34,921 bases of DNA, taken from positions 1 to 34,921 of the forward strand of contig NZ_JHQR01000180.1 of the NCBI RefSeq assembly GCF_014843825.1. Reading direction: 5' to 3'. The DNA comes from Mesorhizobium silamurunense. GTDB lineage: Bacteria; Pseudomonadota; Alphaproteobacteria; Rhizobiales; Rhizobiaceae. Positions within the stretch are counted from its first letter, which is position 1. Each line of letters begins with the position of its first letter. Made by a program: the position numbers and the translations under genes. Below are positions 17,156-24,928 of the stretch, piece after piece. Below the pieces are notes generated by a model. That model did not search any database and had not been told where the DNA came from. It saw nothing but the letters and a program-made list of their open reading frames with translations.

Positions 17156-17814
17156 CACACACGCACTCCGTCGAGGCCGCGCGCCATGCGGCGCTCCAGC
17201 GAGCGCACGCCCCAGGAGATGATCAGCGCGAGCACGAAATAGATGACGAGCACGGAGACGAAGGGCATCAGCGTGCTGCCGGTCTGCGAGCGTACCACCT
17301 GCGCCTGGAAGGTGAGATCGGCGAGCGAGATCAGCGACACGACCGACGTCGCCTTGAGCAGTTCGATGGCGTTGTTGCCGAAGGTCGGCAGCATGACCAG
17401 CAGCGCCTGTGGCAGGATGACGTGGCGCATGCCTTGCCAGCGGCCGAGGTTGAGCGCCGTGCAGGCCTCGTATTGCTCGCGGCCGATCGACAGGATGGCG
17501 CCGCGCACGACCTCAGCGGCATAGGCGCCGACATTGAGGCCCAGCGCCAGCACGCCCGCCAGCAGCGGCGTCAGCGACAGGCCGACGAAAGGCAGCACGA
17601 AATAGGCCCAGAACAGCTGAACGAAGATCGAGGTGCCGCGGAAGAACTCGATATAGATCGTCGCCAGTGCCCGCACGATGGAGAAGCGCGACACGCGGCC
17701 AATGCCGGCGAGGAAGGCCATGATCAGCGCGAGCACCGACCCCATCAGCGTCAGCTCGATGGTGACAAGCGCTCCCTGCAATATCAGGCCGAGATAGCCG
17801 GACCACTGGGTCAT
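17155..17814 (-). CDS. ehuC: Ectoine/hydroxyectoine ABC transporter permease
   Basis: A 219-residue HisQ/HisM-type permease with the FFRGTSIFVQLFWAYFVLP segment and the docking loop YEACTALNLGRWQGMRHVILPQ near residue 116. It is the partner of EhuD. The ATG at 17812-17814 follows a 229-base gap after ehuB that contains strong palindromes, so expression relative to the binding protein may be reduced. Direction and order match ehuABCD of other rhizobia. Confidence 0.92.
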   Translation of the reverse strand: MTQWSGYLGLILQGALVTIELTLMGSVLALIMAFLAGIGRVSRFSIVRALATIYIEFFRGTSIFVQLFWAYFVLPFVGLSLTPLLAGVLALGLNVGAYAAEVVRGAILSIGREQYEACTALNLGRWQGMRHVILPQALLVMLPTFGNNAIELLKATSVVSLISLADLTFQAQVVRSQTGSTLMPFVSVLVIYFVLALIISWGVRSLERRMARGLDGVRV

Positions 17815-17866
17815 GAAGTGCGAAGTGTCCTACGTTTGTGTTTGTCCGAGGCGGTCGCGACAGCTC

Positions 17867-18033
17867 CTTCTCCCCGTTCGCGGGGGAGAAGATGCCGGTT
17901 CACCCTCCCTAGCTGCAGCGCAGTTGTTGCGGAGGACGGGCAGGCAGATGAGGGGCAGCACTAACCTTCAAATGCTGGCGCCGCCCCTCATCCGGCCCTT
18001 CGGGCCACCTTCTCCCCGTCAACGGGGAGAAGG
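17867..18033. repeat. Palindromic repeat cluster between ehuB and ehuC
   Basis: Two related hairpins flank this block: CTTCTCCCC 17867-17875 with GGGGAGAAG 17883-17891, and CCTTCTCCCCGT 18008-18019 with ACGGGGAGAAGG 18022-18033 (12 bp, two-base loop). Between them, GATGAGGGGC (about 17948) and GCCCCTCATC (about 17983) form a third inverted pair. The CTTCTCCCCGT...ACGGGGAGAAG motif recurs widely in Rhizobiales intergenic DNA. In the minus-strand transcript the block follows the binding-protein stop by about ten bases and could stabilise the ehuB message. Confidence 0.8.
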
Positions 18034-18043
18034 CAAAAGAACA

Positions 18044-18895
18044 CTACTTCGCCGCGCAGAGCTTCTCGCGCGTCGTCGACATCGCCGCCTTGGCCGAGAA
18101 GCCGTAGGGCTCGATGATCTTAGCGAACTCGCCCGACTTCTTCATCTTGGCAAGCTCGACGTCATAGGCATCGCGCAGCGCCTCGTCGCCCTTCTTGAAG
18201 GCGGCGCCGTCGCAATAGACCGGCGCGCCCTGCACCGGCGCGATCACTTCGAGGTTCGGATCGTTGGCCTTCTTGATGAGGTCGTTGATCGAGAGCACCG
18301 GCAGTGAATAGGCGTCGATGCGGCCGTCCTGCACCATCTTCAGGCCGCTCTGGCCGTCCGGCACGACGATGACGCGGTCGCGCGGCACGCCGGCATTGAG
18401 CGCCAGCTTCTCCTCGGTGCCGCCGCCCGGCGCGCCGACGGTGGCGGAGGTATCCTTGGCGATGTCCTCATAGCTCTTGAAGCCCTTCGGGTTGCCCTTC
18501 TTCACCAGCATCGCTTCCGCATCGCACAGCACCGGCTCGGAATAGGCGACCGCCGCGCAGCGCTCCGGCTTCATGAACAGGCCGGCGGTGACAACGTCGA
18601 AGCGGCCGGCCTGCAGGCCGGGGATCATAGCGCCATATTCGGAGATGGAGGCGACGATGTCGTTGACGCCGAGGCGCTTGAAGATTTCGCGCGCCACGTC
18701 CGGCGCCGCGCCCGAGACCTTGCCGTCGGCGGCGACCGCCGTATAGGGCGGCTCATTGGCGATGGCGACGCGGGCGAAGCCTTGCTGCTTGAGTTGCTCG
18801 AGCTTTGCGTCGTCCGCCGAACGCGCACCGGAGGCGAGCAGCATTGCGCTCACTGCGAGGCCGGCGACGCCAGCCAGGATGCCAAGTTTCTTCAT
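18044..18895 (-). CDS. ehuB: Ectoine/hydroxyectoine-binding periplasmic protein
   Basis: A 283-residue family-3 solute-binding protein. It has a Sec signal peptide (MKKLGILAGVAGLAVSAM onward, cleaved near GARSA-DD). The mature domain shows ANEPPYTAVAADG and GRFDVVTAGLFMKPER, both typical of amino-acid and ectoine binders. The ATG at 18895 is chosen because AAGGAG lies nine bases upstream; a TTG three codons earlier would abut that site. It delivers ectoines to EhuCD in the inner membrane. Ligand assignment rests on operon identity. Confidence 0.93.
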   Translation of the reverse strand: MKKLGILAGVAGLAVSAMLLASGARSADDAKLEQLKQQGFARVAIANEPPYTAVAADGKVSGAAPDVAREIFKRLGVNDIVASISEYGAMIPGLQAGRFDVVTAGLFMKPERCAAVAYSEPVLCDAEAMLVKKGNPKGFKSYEDIAKDTSATVGAPGGGTEEKLALNAGVPRDRVIVVPDGQSGLKMVQDGRIDAYSLPVLSINDLIKKANDPNLEVIAPVQGAPVYCDGAAFKKGDEALRDAYDVELAKMKKSGEFAKIIEPYGFSAKAAMSTTREKLCAAK

Positions 18896-19002
18896 CGTTC
18901 CCAACTCCTTGGTTTCTCTTCTTGGTTTGCTCGGTTCGGGACGGCGTTCTCGCCGACCGTTTCCGATTTTCGGGACGGCTTCGCCGCCCTAGGGCATTGC
19001 GG
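18896..19002 (-). other. ehuA-ehuB spacer with GC-rich hairpins
   Basis: The 107-base spacer contains two overlapping GC-rich inverted repeats on the plus strand: GACGGCG...CGCCGAC at about 18940-18958, and GGGACGGC-ttc-GCCGCCC at about 18973-18991. It ends with the AAGGAG ribosome site of ehuB. The hairpins could modulate read-through from ehuA to ehuB. No separate promoter was recognised. Confidence 0.4.
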
Positions 19003-19788
19003 TCAGACGCGGTGTCCGGCCGCGATGATCTTCTTCAGGAAGCCCTGCGTGCGTTCCTGCTTGGGATGGCGGAAAATCTCATCGGGCTTGCCTTCCTCGA
19101 CGATCCTGCCGCGGTCGAAGAACAGCACGCGGTCGGCGAAGTCGTGGGCAAAGCCCATCTCGTGGGTGACGAGCAGCATCGTCATATCGGTCTCGGCGGC
19201 GAGCTTGCGCATGACGTTGAGCACCTCCTCGACCAGCTCAGGGTCGAGCGCCGAGGTAACCTCGTCGAACAGCATGATCTTGGGCGACAACGCCAACGCC
19301 CGAGCGATCGCTACGCGCTGCTTCTGGCCGCCGGAAAGCTGCGCCGGCATCGCCTTGGCCTTGTCGGCCAGCCCCACCATGTCGAGCAGTTGCATCGCCC
19401 GCTTTTCGGCGGCGGCGCGCGCGACGCCCTTGGTCAGCATCGGCGCCAGCGTGACGTTGTCCATGACGCATTTGTGCGGGAACAGATTGAAGAGCTGGAA
19501 GACCATGCCGATCTTCTGGCGCATCTTGGCCAGGTGCCGCTCGTCGGCCGGCAGCAGCCGGCCGTTGCGCTCCATGTGATAGAGCTGTTCGCCGTCGATC
19601 TGGATATGGCCGCCGTCGATCTTCTCCAGCGTCATCAAGATGCGCAGGATCGTCGTCTTGCCCGATCCGGACGGGCCGATCAGCGCCAGCTTCTCGCCTG
19701 GCATGACCTGCATCGACAGGCCGTCCAGCACCTTGAAGGTGCCGAAGCTCTTCGAAATGGCATCGACCTTGATGATGGGCGCGGGCAA
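19003..19788 (-). CDS. ehuA: Ectoine/hydroxyectoine ABC transporter ATP-binding protein
   Basis: A 261-residue amino-acid-type ABC ATPase with Walker [10 protein letters not shown] (residues 38-46), Q-loop FQLFNLFPH (98-106), signature LSGGQ (151-155), Walker B IMLFDE (171-176) and switch-loop His in [15 protein letters not shown]. It energises the EhuBCD importer. The only start that keeps the family N-terminus ([13 protein letters not shown]) is a TTG at 19788, with GGGGAAA about six bases upstream; no upstream in-frame ATG was found. It is the first gene of the minus-strand operon and lies directly behind the candidate promoter and operator. Confidence 0.92.
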   Translation of the reverse strand: MPAPIIKVDAISKSFGTFKVLDGLSMQVMPGEKLALIGPSGSGKTTILRILMTLEKIDGGHIQIDGEQLYHMERNGRLLPADERHLAKMRQKIGMVFQLFNLFPHKCVMDNVTLAPMLTKGVARAAAEKRAMQLLDMVGLADKAKAMPAQLSGGQKQRVAIARALALSPKIMLFDEVTSALDPELVEEVLNVMRKLAAETDMTMLLVTHEMGFAHDFADRVLFFDRGRIVEEGKPDEIFRHPKQERTQGFLKKIIAAGHRV

Positions 19789-19823
19789 TATGTTTCCCCG
19801 TTCTGGAGCGGCCTATGCCCTTA

Positions 19824-19876
19824 ACGATGCGAAACGCGCCAAATCATGTCAATCAGGAAAATAATATCATGACAAT
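19824..19876 (-). promoter_or_regulatory. Candidate ehuA promoter with direct-repeat operator
   Basis: Read on the minus strand, TTGACA (19852 to 19847) is followed after 17 bases by CATCGT (19829 to 19824), a sigma-70-like layout with a good -35 and a weak -10. An 11-base word occurs twice in the same orientation: ATTGTCATGAT (19876 to 19866) and ATTGACATGAT (19853 to 19843), start-to-start 23 bases, about two helical turns. The second copy overlaps the -35. This fits a repressor of the MocR type, presumably EnuR, but the AsnC regulator is also possible. Confidence 0.5.
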
Positions 19877-19924
19877 ATTTCGCGCGCCGCACAATTTCAG
19901 GGCAATCTGCATTCAGCTTGTGCG

Positions 19925-21310
19925 TCAAATGGCGAGCAGGAGATGCTCAGGATCGCCAAGCAGGAGCTTGGCGACAACGCTCAAGCCGGCACGCAGTTCC
20001 CCTTCGGTGGTCGATCCGAGCGAGATGCGGACGGCCGGATGCCATGGCGTGGCGGCGATACGGAAAGACGTGCCCGGCGCGATCGCCACACCGCGCAGGC
20101 GCGCCTGGGCGACAAAGCTCTCCTCGGCGCGGTCGCCCGGCAGCTCCAGCCAGAGATGCAGCCCATCGCGATGGAAGCGATAGTCCACCCCCGTGAGCAC
20201 CTCAGCGGCGATCTCCTGCCGGCGTCTCAGCGCACCGCGCTGCCATTTGACCAACTCGATCGCCGTACCGTCGTTCACCCAGCGCGTCGCGATCTCCGCC
20301 ACCATCGGCGTTGCCATCCAGTTCGAGACGAGGTGGCGGTTGGCGACGGCCGCGACGTAGCGGTCCGGCACGGCGAGATAACCGATGCGCAGGCCGGGCA
20401 CGACGATCTTGGTGAATGAGGTGACGTAGAGCGTCCGCTCGGGCGCGAAGGCGGCGACGGCGGGAGGCCTGCCTTCGACCAGCGGCCCAAGCACATCATT
20501 CTCGATGATGGCGATGTCATGCTTGCGCGCCACCGCCGCGATCTGCTCGCGCCGGTTGGCGTCCATCAGGGTCGCCGTCGGGTTGATCACCGAAGGCTGG
20601 ACGAAGACGGCGCGGATGTCCGAGAGACGGCAGGCTTCGTCCAACGCCTCGGGGATCAGTCCATTGTCGTCGATCGGCAGGCCTTCGAGGTTGAAGCCGA
20701 GATAGCGCGCAAGCGGCACCAGCGTGTGATGGCCGATCGCCTCTGTGGCGACCGTCGAGCCGGGCGGCGCGACGCTCATCAGCGCCACCGTCATGCCGGC
20801 CGTGGCGCCGTTGGTGAGGTTGACGTTCTGCGGCGAGGCTTCGAGGCCGCAGAGCTTCAGCCATTCGACCGCCACCGCGCGGTGGCGCGGGAACACCATG
20901 TTCGGCCGGAACGACAGCGCCGAGCTCGACGGCAGGTTCTCGGCCAGCCAGGAGAGCGCCTGCTTCAGCTTCTCCAGATGCATCGGCTCGCAGACCGGCT
21001 TCAGGATGGAGAGGTCGATGACCTCGCCCAGACGTTCCGGAAGGTAGGGCGGCTCTGGCTCGCGGCGCTGCGTCTGAACGAAGCTGCCGCGCCCGACCTC
21101 GCCGGAAATCAGGCCGCGGCGGATCAGCTCCTCATAGGCGCGGCTGACGGTCTGCACCGAAAGTTTCAGGTCGTCCGCAAGGCGGCGGTGCGTCGGCAGC
21201 CGCGCGCCATTGGCGAGCCGCCCGTCATGGATCGCGCGGGCGAATTGGTCGGCCAGCGAGAGATAGGCCGGTCGTCGGATGAGCGCAGGATCTGGCTGCC
21301 ATAATGTCAT
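19925..21310 (-). CDS. enuR: MocR/GntR-type regulator of ectoine catabolism
   Basis: A 461-residue fusion of an N-terminal GntR winged helix (about 12-78, RLPTHRRLADDLKLSVQTVSRAYEEL) and a fold-type I aminotransferase-like domain (about 100-455). Lys301 in TSFTKIVVPGLRIGYLA is the PLP-binding lysine; Ruegeria EnuR uses the equivalent Lys302, as I recall. EnuR is known to sense ectoine-derived diaminobutyrate compounds through PLP and to de-repress import and catabolic genes. It sits just upstream of ehuA on the same strand and is divergent from the AsnC gene. The ATG at 21310 lies inside a GTCATGAC palindrome and has no clear ribosome site, hinting at a leaderless or weakly translated message. 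Confidence 0.93.
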   Translation of the reverse strand: MTLWQPDPALIRRPAYLSLADQFARAIHDGRLANGARLPTHRRLADDLKLSVQTVSRAYEELIRRGLISGEVGRGSFVQTQRREPEPPYLPERLGEVIDLSILKPVCEPMHLEKLKQALSWLAENLPSSSALSFRPNMVFPRHRAVAVEWLKLCGLEASPQNVNLTNGATAGMTVALMSVAPPGSTVATEAIGHHTLVPLARYLGFNLEGLPIDDNGLIPEALDEACRLSDIRAVFVQPSVINPTATLMDANRREQIAAVARKHDIAIIENDVLGPLVEGRPPAVAAFAPERTLYVTSFTKIVVPGLRIGYLAVPDRYVAAVANRHLVSNWMATPMVAEIATRWVNDGTAIELVKWQRGALRRRQEIAAEVLTGVDYRFHRDGLHLWLELPGDRAEESFVAQARLRGVAIAPGTSFRIAATPWHPAVRISLGSTTEGELRAGLSVVAKLLLGDPEHLLLAI

Positions 21311-21393
21311 GACTTATTAGAGATCGAAATCAGTGCAATTGACAATCGAAATAATGCATCGTCATGGTGCCTTGAGCAAAAAACGGAGCCGGC
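21306..21393. promoter_or_regulatory. enuR-asnC divergent intergenic region
   Basis: This short region carries GTCATGAC (21306-21313) over the enuR start codon and a TTGACAATCG stretch (21339-21348). The core GTCATGA and the word ATTGTCA (minus strand) are shared with the ehuA operator repeats. On the minus strand TTGTCA with TCTAAT about 18 bases further could be an enuR promoter giving an almost leaderless transcript. On the plus strand TTGACA at 21339 could serve asnC, but no convincing -10 was found. Confidence 0.35.
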
Positions 21394-21885
21394 ATGGCGG
21401 CAGTGAAACTCGACCCGATCGACCTCAGGATCCTGGACGCCATCCAGCGCGACGGGCGCATCACCAAGCTGGCGCTGGCCGAGAAGGTCGGCCTGTCGCC
21501 GACGCCCTGCTGGATGCGGCTGCGCAAGCTGGAGAAGGCCGGCATCGTTTCCGGCTATCACGCTTCGATCGCCATGCGCAGCATCGCGCCGGTGGCGACG
21601 GTACTGATGGAGGTGACCCTAGCCAACCACCGCCAGGCCGATTTCGATCGCTTCGAGCGGGTCGTTCGCGACATACCCGAGATCGTCGCCTGCTGGTCGG
21701 TCGGCGGCGGCGTCGATTATGTGCTGAAAGTGATGGCGCGCGACGTCGACGCCTATCAGCGGCTGGTGGATAGCCTGCTGGAACGCGAGATCGGCATCGA
21801 CCGATACTTCACCTACATCGTCACCAAGACGGTGAAGGAGGAGACGGTGTTGCCGGTCGCCGATCTGCTGCCGGGGCAAAGCTAG
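21394..21885 (+). CDS. AsnC/Lrp-family regulator of the ectoine locus (DoeX-like)
   Basis: A 163-residue Lrp/AsnC protein with a helix-turn-helix (about 24-51, ITKLALAEKVGLSPTPCWMRLRKLEKAG) and a C-terminal RAM ligand-binding domain with the VGGGVDYVLKVMARDVDAY stretch. Such regulators accompany ectoine degradation clusters (asnC or doeX) and respond to ectoine breakdown products or amino acids. It has GGAG upstream of the ATG, and is followed 123 bases later by the aldehyde dehydrogenase gene. It probably cooperates with EnuR. Confidence 0.92.
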   Translation: MAAVKLDPIDLRILDAIQRDGRITKLALAEKVGLSPTPCWMRLRKLEKAGIVSGYHASIAMRSIAPVATVLMEVTLANHRQADFDRFERVVRDIPEIVACWSVGGGVDYVLKVMARDVDAYQRLVDSLLEREIGIDRYFTYIVTKTVKEETVLPVADLLPGQS

Positions 21886-22008
21886 AGAGATTGTCTGGCC
21901 CTGCGGGTGATTAGAGACAATCTTTCTGGCTGATGGTGCCGAAACAGCCTCTCTGTCTCAGCCGCGCGGCTAGTCTCTCCGCATCGCCTTGGCACCGGGA
22001 GACAATCG
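21886..22008 (+). promoter_or_regulatory. asnC-ssd spacer with AGACAAT boxes
   Basis: AGATTGTCT (21888-21896) and AGACAATCT (21915-21923) form an inverted pair 18 bases apart just after the asnC stop, and a third copy, AGACAATC (22000-22007), touches the ssd start codon and its GGGAG ribosome site. The first pair could be a weak terminator or a Lrp-type operator; the repeated word favours a binding site. A short GC palindrome (CCGCGCGG, 21962-21969) also lies here. Confidence 0.45.
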
Positions 22009-23505
22009 ATGTCCGCGCATTTTGCCCGCACGAATCACCACGACGCGCTCGACCGCCTTGCCGACCGCCGCCTGCGGCGCGCGCTCGCCTATGTCGACGG
22101 CCATTGGACCGCAAGCGAGGCGGCGGAAAGTTTTGAAGTCACCGATCCGGCGACCGGCGCCACGGTCGCCTTCGTCGCCGCGCTCGATGCCGGCCAGACG
22201 ACGAAAGCGATCGATGCTGCCTCGCGCGCCTTCCCGGCCTGGCGCTCGGCCCTGCCGCAGGAGCGCTCAAGGGTCTTGCGAAAATGGTTCGATCTGATCG
22301 TCGCCGCCAAGGACGATCTGGCGCTGCTGATGACGCTCGAGCAGGGCAAGCCGCTCAAGGAATCGCTGGGCGAGATCGACTACGCCGCCTCCTTCGTCGA
22401 GTGGTATGCCGAGGAAGCAAAACGCCTCAACGCCGAAAGCGTCACCAGCCACCTGCCCAACGCCGAGATGACCGTGCGCCGCGAGCCGCTCGGCGTTGTC
22501 GGCGTCGTAACCCCGTGGAATTTTCCTTCCGCCATGCTCACCCGCAAGGCGGCGGCCGCCCTTGCTGCCGGATGCACCATCGTCGCGCATCCCTCTTCCG
22601 AAACGCCTTTGTCGGCGCTGGCACTAGCCGAGCTCGGCGAGCGCGCCGGGCTGCCGGCCGGCGTCTTCAACGTCGTCACCGGCGATGCGCGAACGATTGT
22701 CGGCGCGATGTGCGCCGACACCAGGGTCCGCGCCATGAGCTTCACCGGTTCGACCGAAGTCGGCAGGCAGATCGCCGCGCAGAGCGCACCGACCATGAAG
22801 CGCCTGGTCATGGAACTCGGCGGCCATGCGCCGCTCATCGTCTTCGACGATGCCGATGTCGACAAGGCGGTGACGATCGCGCTCGACGCCAAATTCGTCA
22901 CCTCCGGCCAGGATTGCCTCGCCGCCAACCGCATCTATGTGCAGCGGCCGATCTACGAGCGGTTCTGCGCCGCTTTCGCGCGCCGCATCGAAAGCCTTCG
23001 CACCGGCAACGGGCTTTCCGGCGACGCCGATATCGGGCCGCTGATGCACGAACGTGCCGTCAAGAAGGTGGAGGAGCAGGTGGCGGACGCGCTCGCACGC
23101 GGCGCGCGGTGCCTGACCGGCGGCAAGCGTCACGCGGCCGGGCAGCTGTTCTTCCAGCCGACGCTGCTCGTCGACGTGACGGACGACGACGCGCTGATCA
23201 TGCATGAGGAAACCTTCGGCCCGGTCGCGGCCGTGACGCCGTTCGACGACGAAGCAGAAGTCGTGACCCGCGCCAATGCTACCGAATACGGCCTCGTCGC
23301 CTATGTCGTGACCGAAAGTGGCGCCCGGCAGGCGCGCATGGGCCGCGCGCTGGACTACGGCATGGTCGCGATCAACCGGGTGAAGATCACCGGCGCGCCG
23401 ATCCCGTTCGGCGGCGTCAAGCAGTCCGGCATCGGCCGCGAAGGCTCGCGCCACGGCCTCGAAGCCTTCACCGATCTGAAATACCTTTGTCTGGACGTCG
23501 CCTAG
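22009..23505 (+). CDS. Aldehyde dehydrogenase of ectoine catabolism (DoeC/SsdH-like)
   Basis: A 498-residue NAD(P)-dependent aldehyde dehydrogenase of the succinate-semialdehyde/aspartate-semialdehyde group. Catalytic Cys303 (TSGQDCLAANR), general base Glu269 (MELGGHAP) and Asn171 (TPWNFP) are present. In ectoine clusters this gene oxidises aspartate beta-semialdehyde to aspartate. The usual Lys of the KPSE coenzyme motif is His194 (AHPSSETP), which may alter cofactor preference. GGGAG lies seven bases before the ATG. It is followed 35 bases later by the aminotransferase that would make its substrate. A plain succinate-semialdehyde dehydrogenase is the alternative. Confidence 0.9.
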   Translation: MSAHFARTNHHDALDRLADRRLRRALAYVDGHWTASEAAESFEVTDPATGATVAFVAALDAGQTTKAIDAASRAFPAWRSALPQERSRVLRKWFDLIVAAKDDLALLMTLEQGKPLKESLGEIDYAASFVEWYAEEAKRLNAESVTSHLPNAEMTVRREPLGVVGVVTPWNFPSAMLTRKAAAALAAGCTIVAHPSSETPLSALALAELGERAGLPAGVFNVVTGDARTIVGAMCADTRVRAMSFTGSTEVGRQIAAQSAPTMKRLVMELGGHAPLIVFDDADVDKAVTIALDAKFVTSGQDCLAANRIYVQRPIYERFCAAFARRIESLRTGNGLSGDADIGPLMHERAVKKVEEQVADALARGARCLTGGKRHAAGQLFFQPTLLVDVTDDDALIMHEETFGPVAAVTPFDDEAEVVTRANATEYGLVAYVVTESGARQARMGRALDYGMVAINRVKITGAPIPFGGVKQSGIGREGSRHGLEAFTDLKYLCLDVA

Positions 23506-23540
23506 CCCACGCCGGAAGAATTCCCTGCAGGAGAAAAAAG

Positions 23541-24920
23541 ATGCTTGAACAATCCAACGAACTTTCGGCCTGGGACCGCGACCACTTCTTCCATCCCTCG
23601 ACGCATATGGGCACGCATGCGCGCGGCGAATCGCCGGCCCGCATTATGGCCGGCGGCGAAGGCGTCACCGTGTGGGACAACACCGGCAGGAAGAGCATCG
23701 ATGCCTTCGCCGGCCTCTATTGCGTCAATGTCGGCTACGGCCGCCAGAAGATCGCCGATGCCATTGCCGAGCAGGCGAGGAACCTCGCCTACTACCACGC
23801 CTATGTCGGCCACGGCACCGAGGCCTCGATCCGGCTTTCCAAGATGATCATCGACCGCGCGCCGAAGGGCATGTCGAGGGTTTATTTCGGCCTTTCCGGC
23901 TCCGATGCCAACGAGACCAACATCAAGCTGATCTGGTATTACAACAATGTTCTCGGCCGGCCCGAGAAGAAGAAGATCATCTCGCGCTGGCGCGGCTATC
24001 ACGGCTCTGGCGTCATGACGGGTTCGCTGACCGGGCTCGAGCTGTTCCACAACGCTTTCGACCTGCCGCGCGCGCCGATCATGCACACCGAGGCGCCCTA
24101 TTATTTCCGCCGCGCGGACCGCTCGATGAGCGAGGAGCAATTCTCGCAATATTGCGCCGACAAGCTCGAGGAGATGATCCTCGCCGAGGGCCCGGACACG
24201 GTCGCGGCCTTCATCGGCGAGCCGATCCTCGGCACCGGCGGCATCGTGCCGCCGCCGGCCGGCTATTGGCAGAAGGTCCAGGCGGTGCTGAACAAGTACG
24301 ACGTGCTGCTCGTCGCCGACGAGGTCGTGACCGGCTTCGGCCGTCTCGGCACCATGTTCGGTTCCGACCACTACGGCATCCAGCCTGACCTGATCACCAT
24401 CGCCAAGGGCCTGACCTCGGCCTATGCGCCGCTCTCCGGCGTCATCGTCTCCGACAAGGTCTGGCAGGTGCTCGTCAAGGGTTCCGACAAGCTGGGCTCG
24501 CTCGGCCATGGCTGGACCTATTCGGCGCATCCGATCTGCGTTGCTGCGGGCATCGCCAATCTCGAACTGATCGATGAGATGGATCTGGTTAGGAATGCGG
24601 GTGAGACCGGCGCCTATTTCCGCGCCGAGCTGGCCAAGGCCGTCGGCGGCCACAGAAACGTCGGCGAGGTGCGCGGCGACGGCATGCTGGCGGCGGTCGA
24701 GTTCGTGAAGGACCGGGACGACCGCGTCTTCTTCGATCCTTCGCTGAAGGTCGGGCCGCAGATCGCCACAGCGCTTGCAGCAAGCGGCGTCATCGGTCGC
24801 GCCATGCCGCAGGGTGATATTCTCGGATTCGCGCCGCCGCTCTGCCTGACGCGCGAGGAGGCCGACACGATCGTCGCCAAGACCGCCGACGCGGTGAAGA
24901 GCGTATTGGCCAGCATCTGA
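23541..24920 (+). CDS. Class III aminotransferase of ectoine catabolism (DoeD-like)
   Basis: A 459-residue PLP-dependent class III aminotransferase. Asp260 (LLVADEVVTGFGR) and the Schiff-base Lys289 (LITIAKGLTSAYAPL) are visible. It should move the amino group of diaminobutyrate, produced by EutE, to an acceptor, giving aspartate semialdehyde for the preceding dehydrogenase. The ATG at 23541 is selected because GCAGGAG lies seven bases upstream; the open frame continues upstream as shadow of ssd. Related omega-aminotransferases use putrescine or beta-alanine, so context supports the specificity rather than sequence alone. Confidence 0.9.
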   Translation: MLEQSNELSAWDRDHFFHPSTHMGTHARGESPARIMAGGEGVTVWDNTGRKSIDAFAGLYCVNVGYGRQKIADAIAEQARNLAYYHAYVGHGTEASIRLSKMIIDRAPKGMSRVYFGLSGSDANETNIKLIWYYNNVLGRPEKKKIISRWRGYHGSGVMTGSLTGLELFHNAFDLPRAPIMHTEAPYYFRRADRSMSEEQFSQYCADKLEEMILAEGPDTVAAFIGEPILGTGGIVPPPAGYWQKVQAVLNKYDVLLVADEVVTGFGRLGTMFGSDHYGIQPDLITIAKGLTSAYAPLSGVIVSDKVWQVLVKGSDKLGSLGHGWTYSAHPICVAAGIANLELIDEMDLVRNAGETGAYFRAELAKAVGGHRNVGEVRGDGMLAAVEFVKDRDDRVFFDPSLKVGPQIATALAASGVIGRAMPQGDILGFAPPLCLTREEADTIVAKTADAVKSVLASI

Positions 24921-24928
24921 GAAGCGAC

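Noticed and set aside
17867..18033. A possible CRISPR array or insertion-sequence end suggested by the repeated palindromes.
   Set aside because: Only two similar hairpins with unequal spacing, no spacers of constant length, no cas or transposase genes and no target-site duplication.
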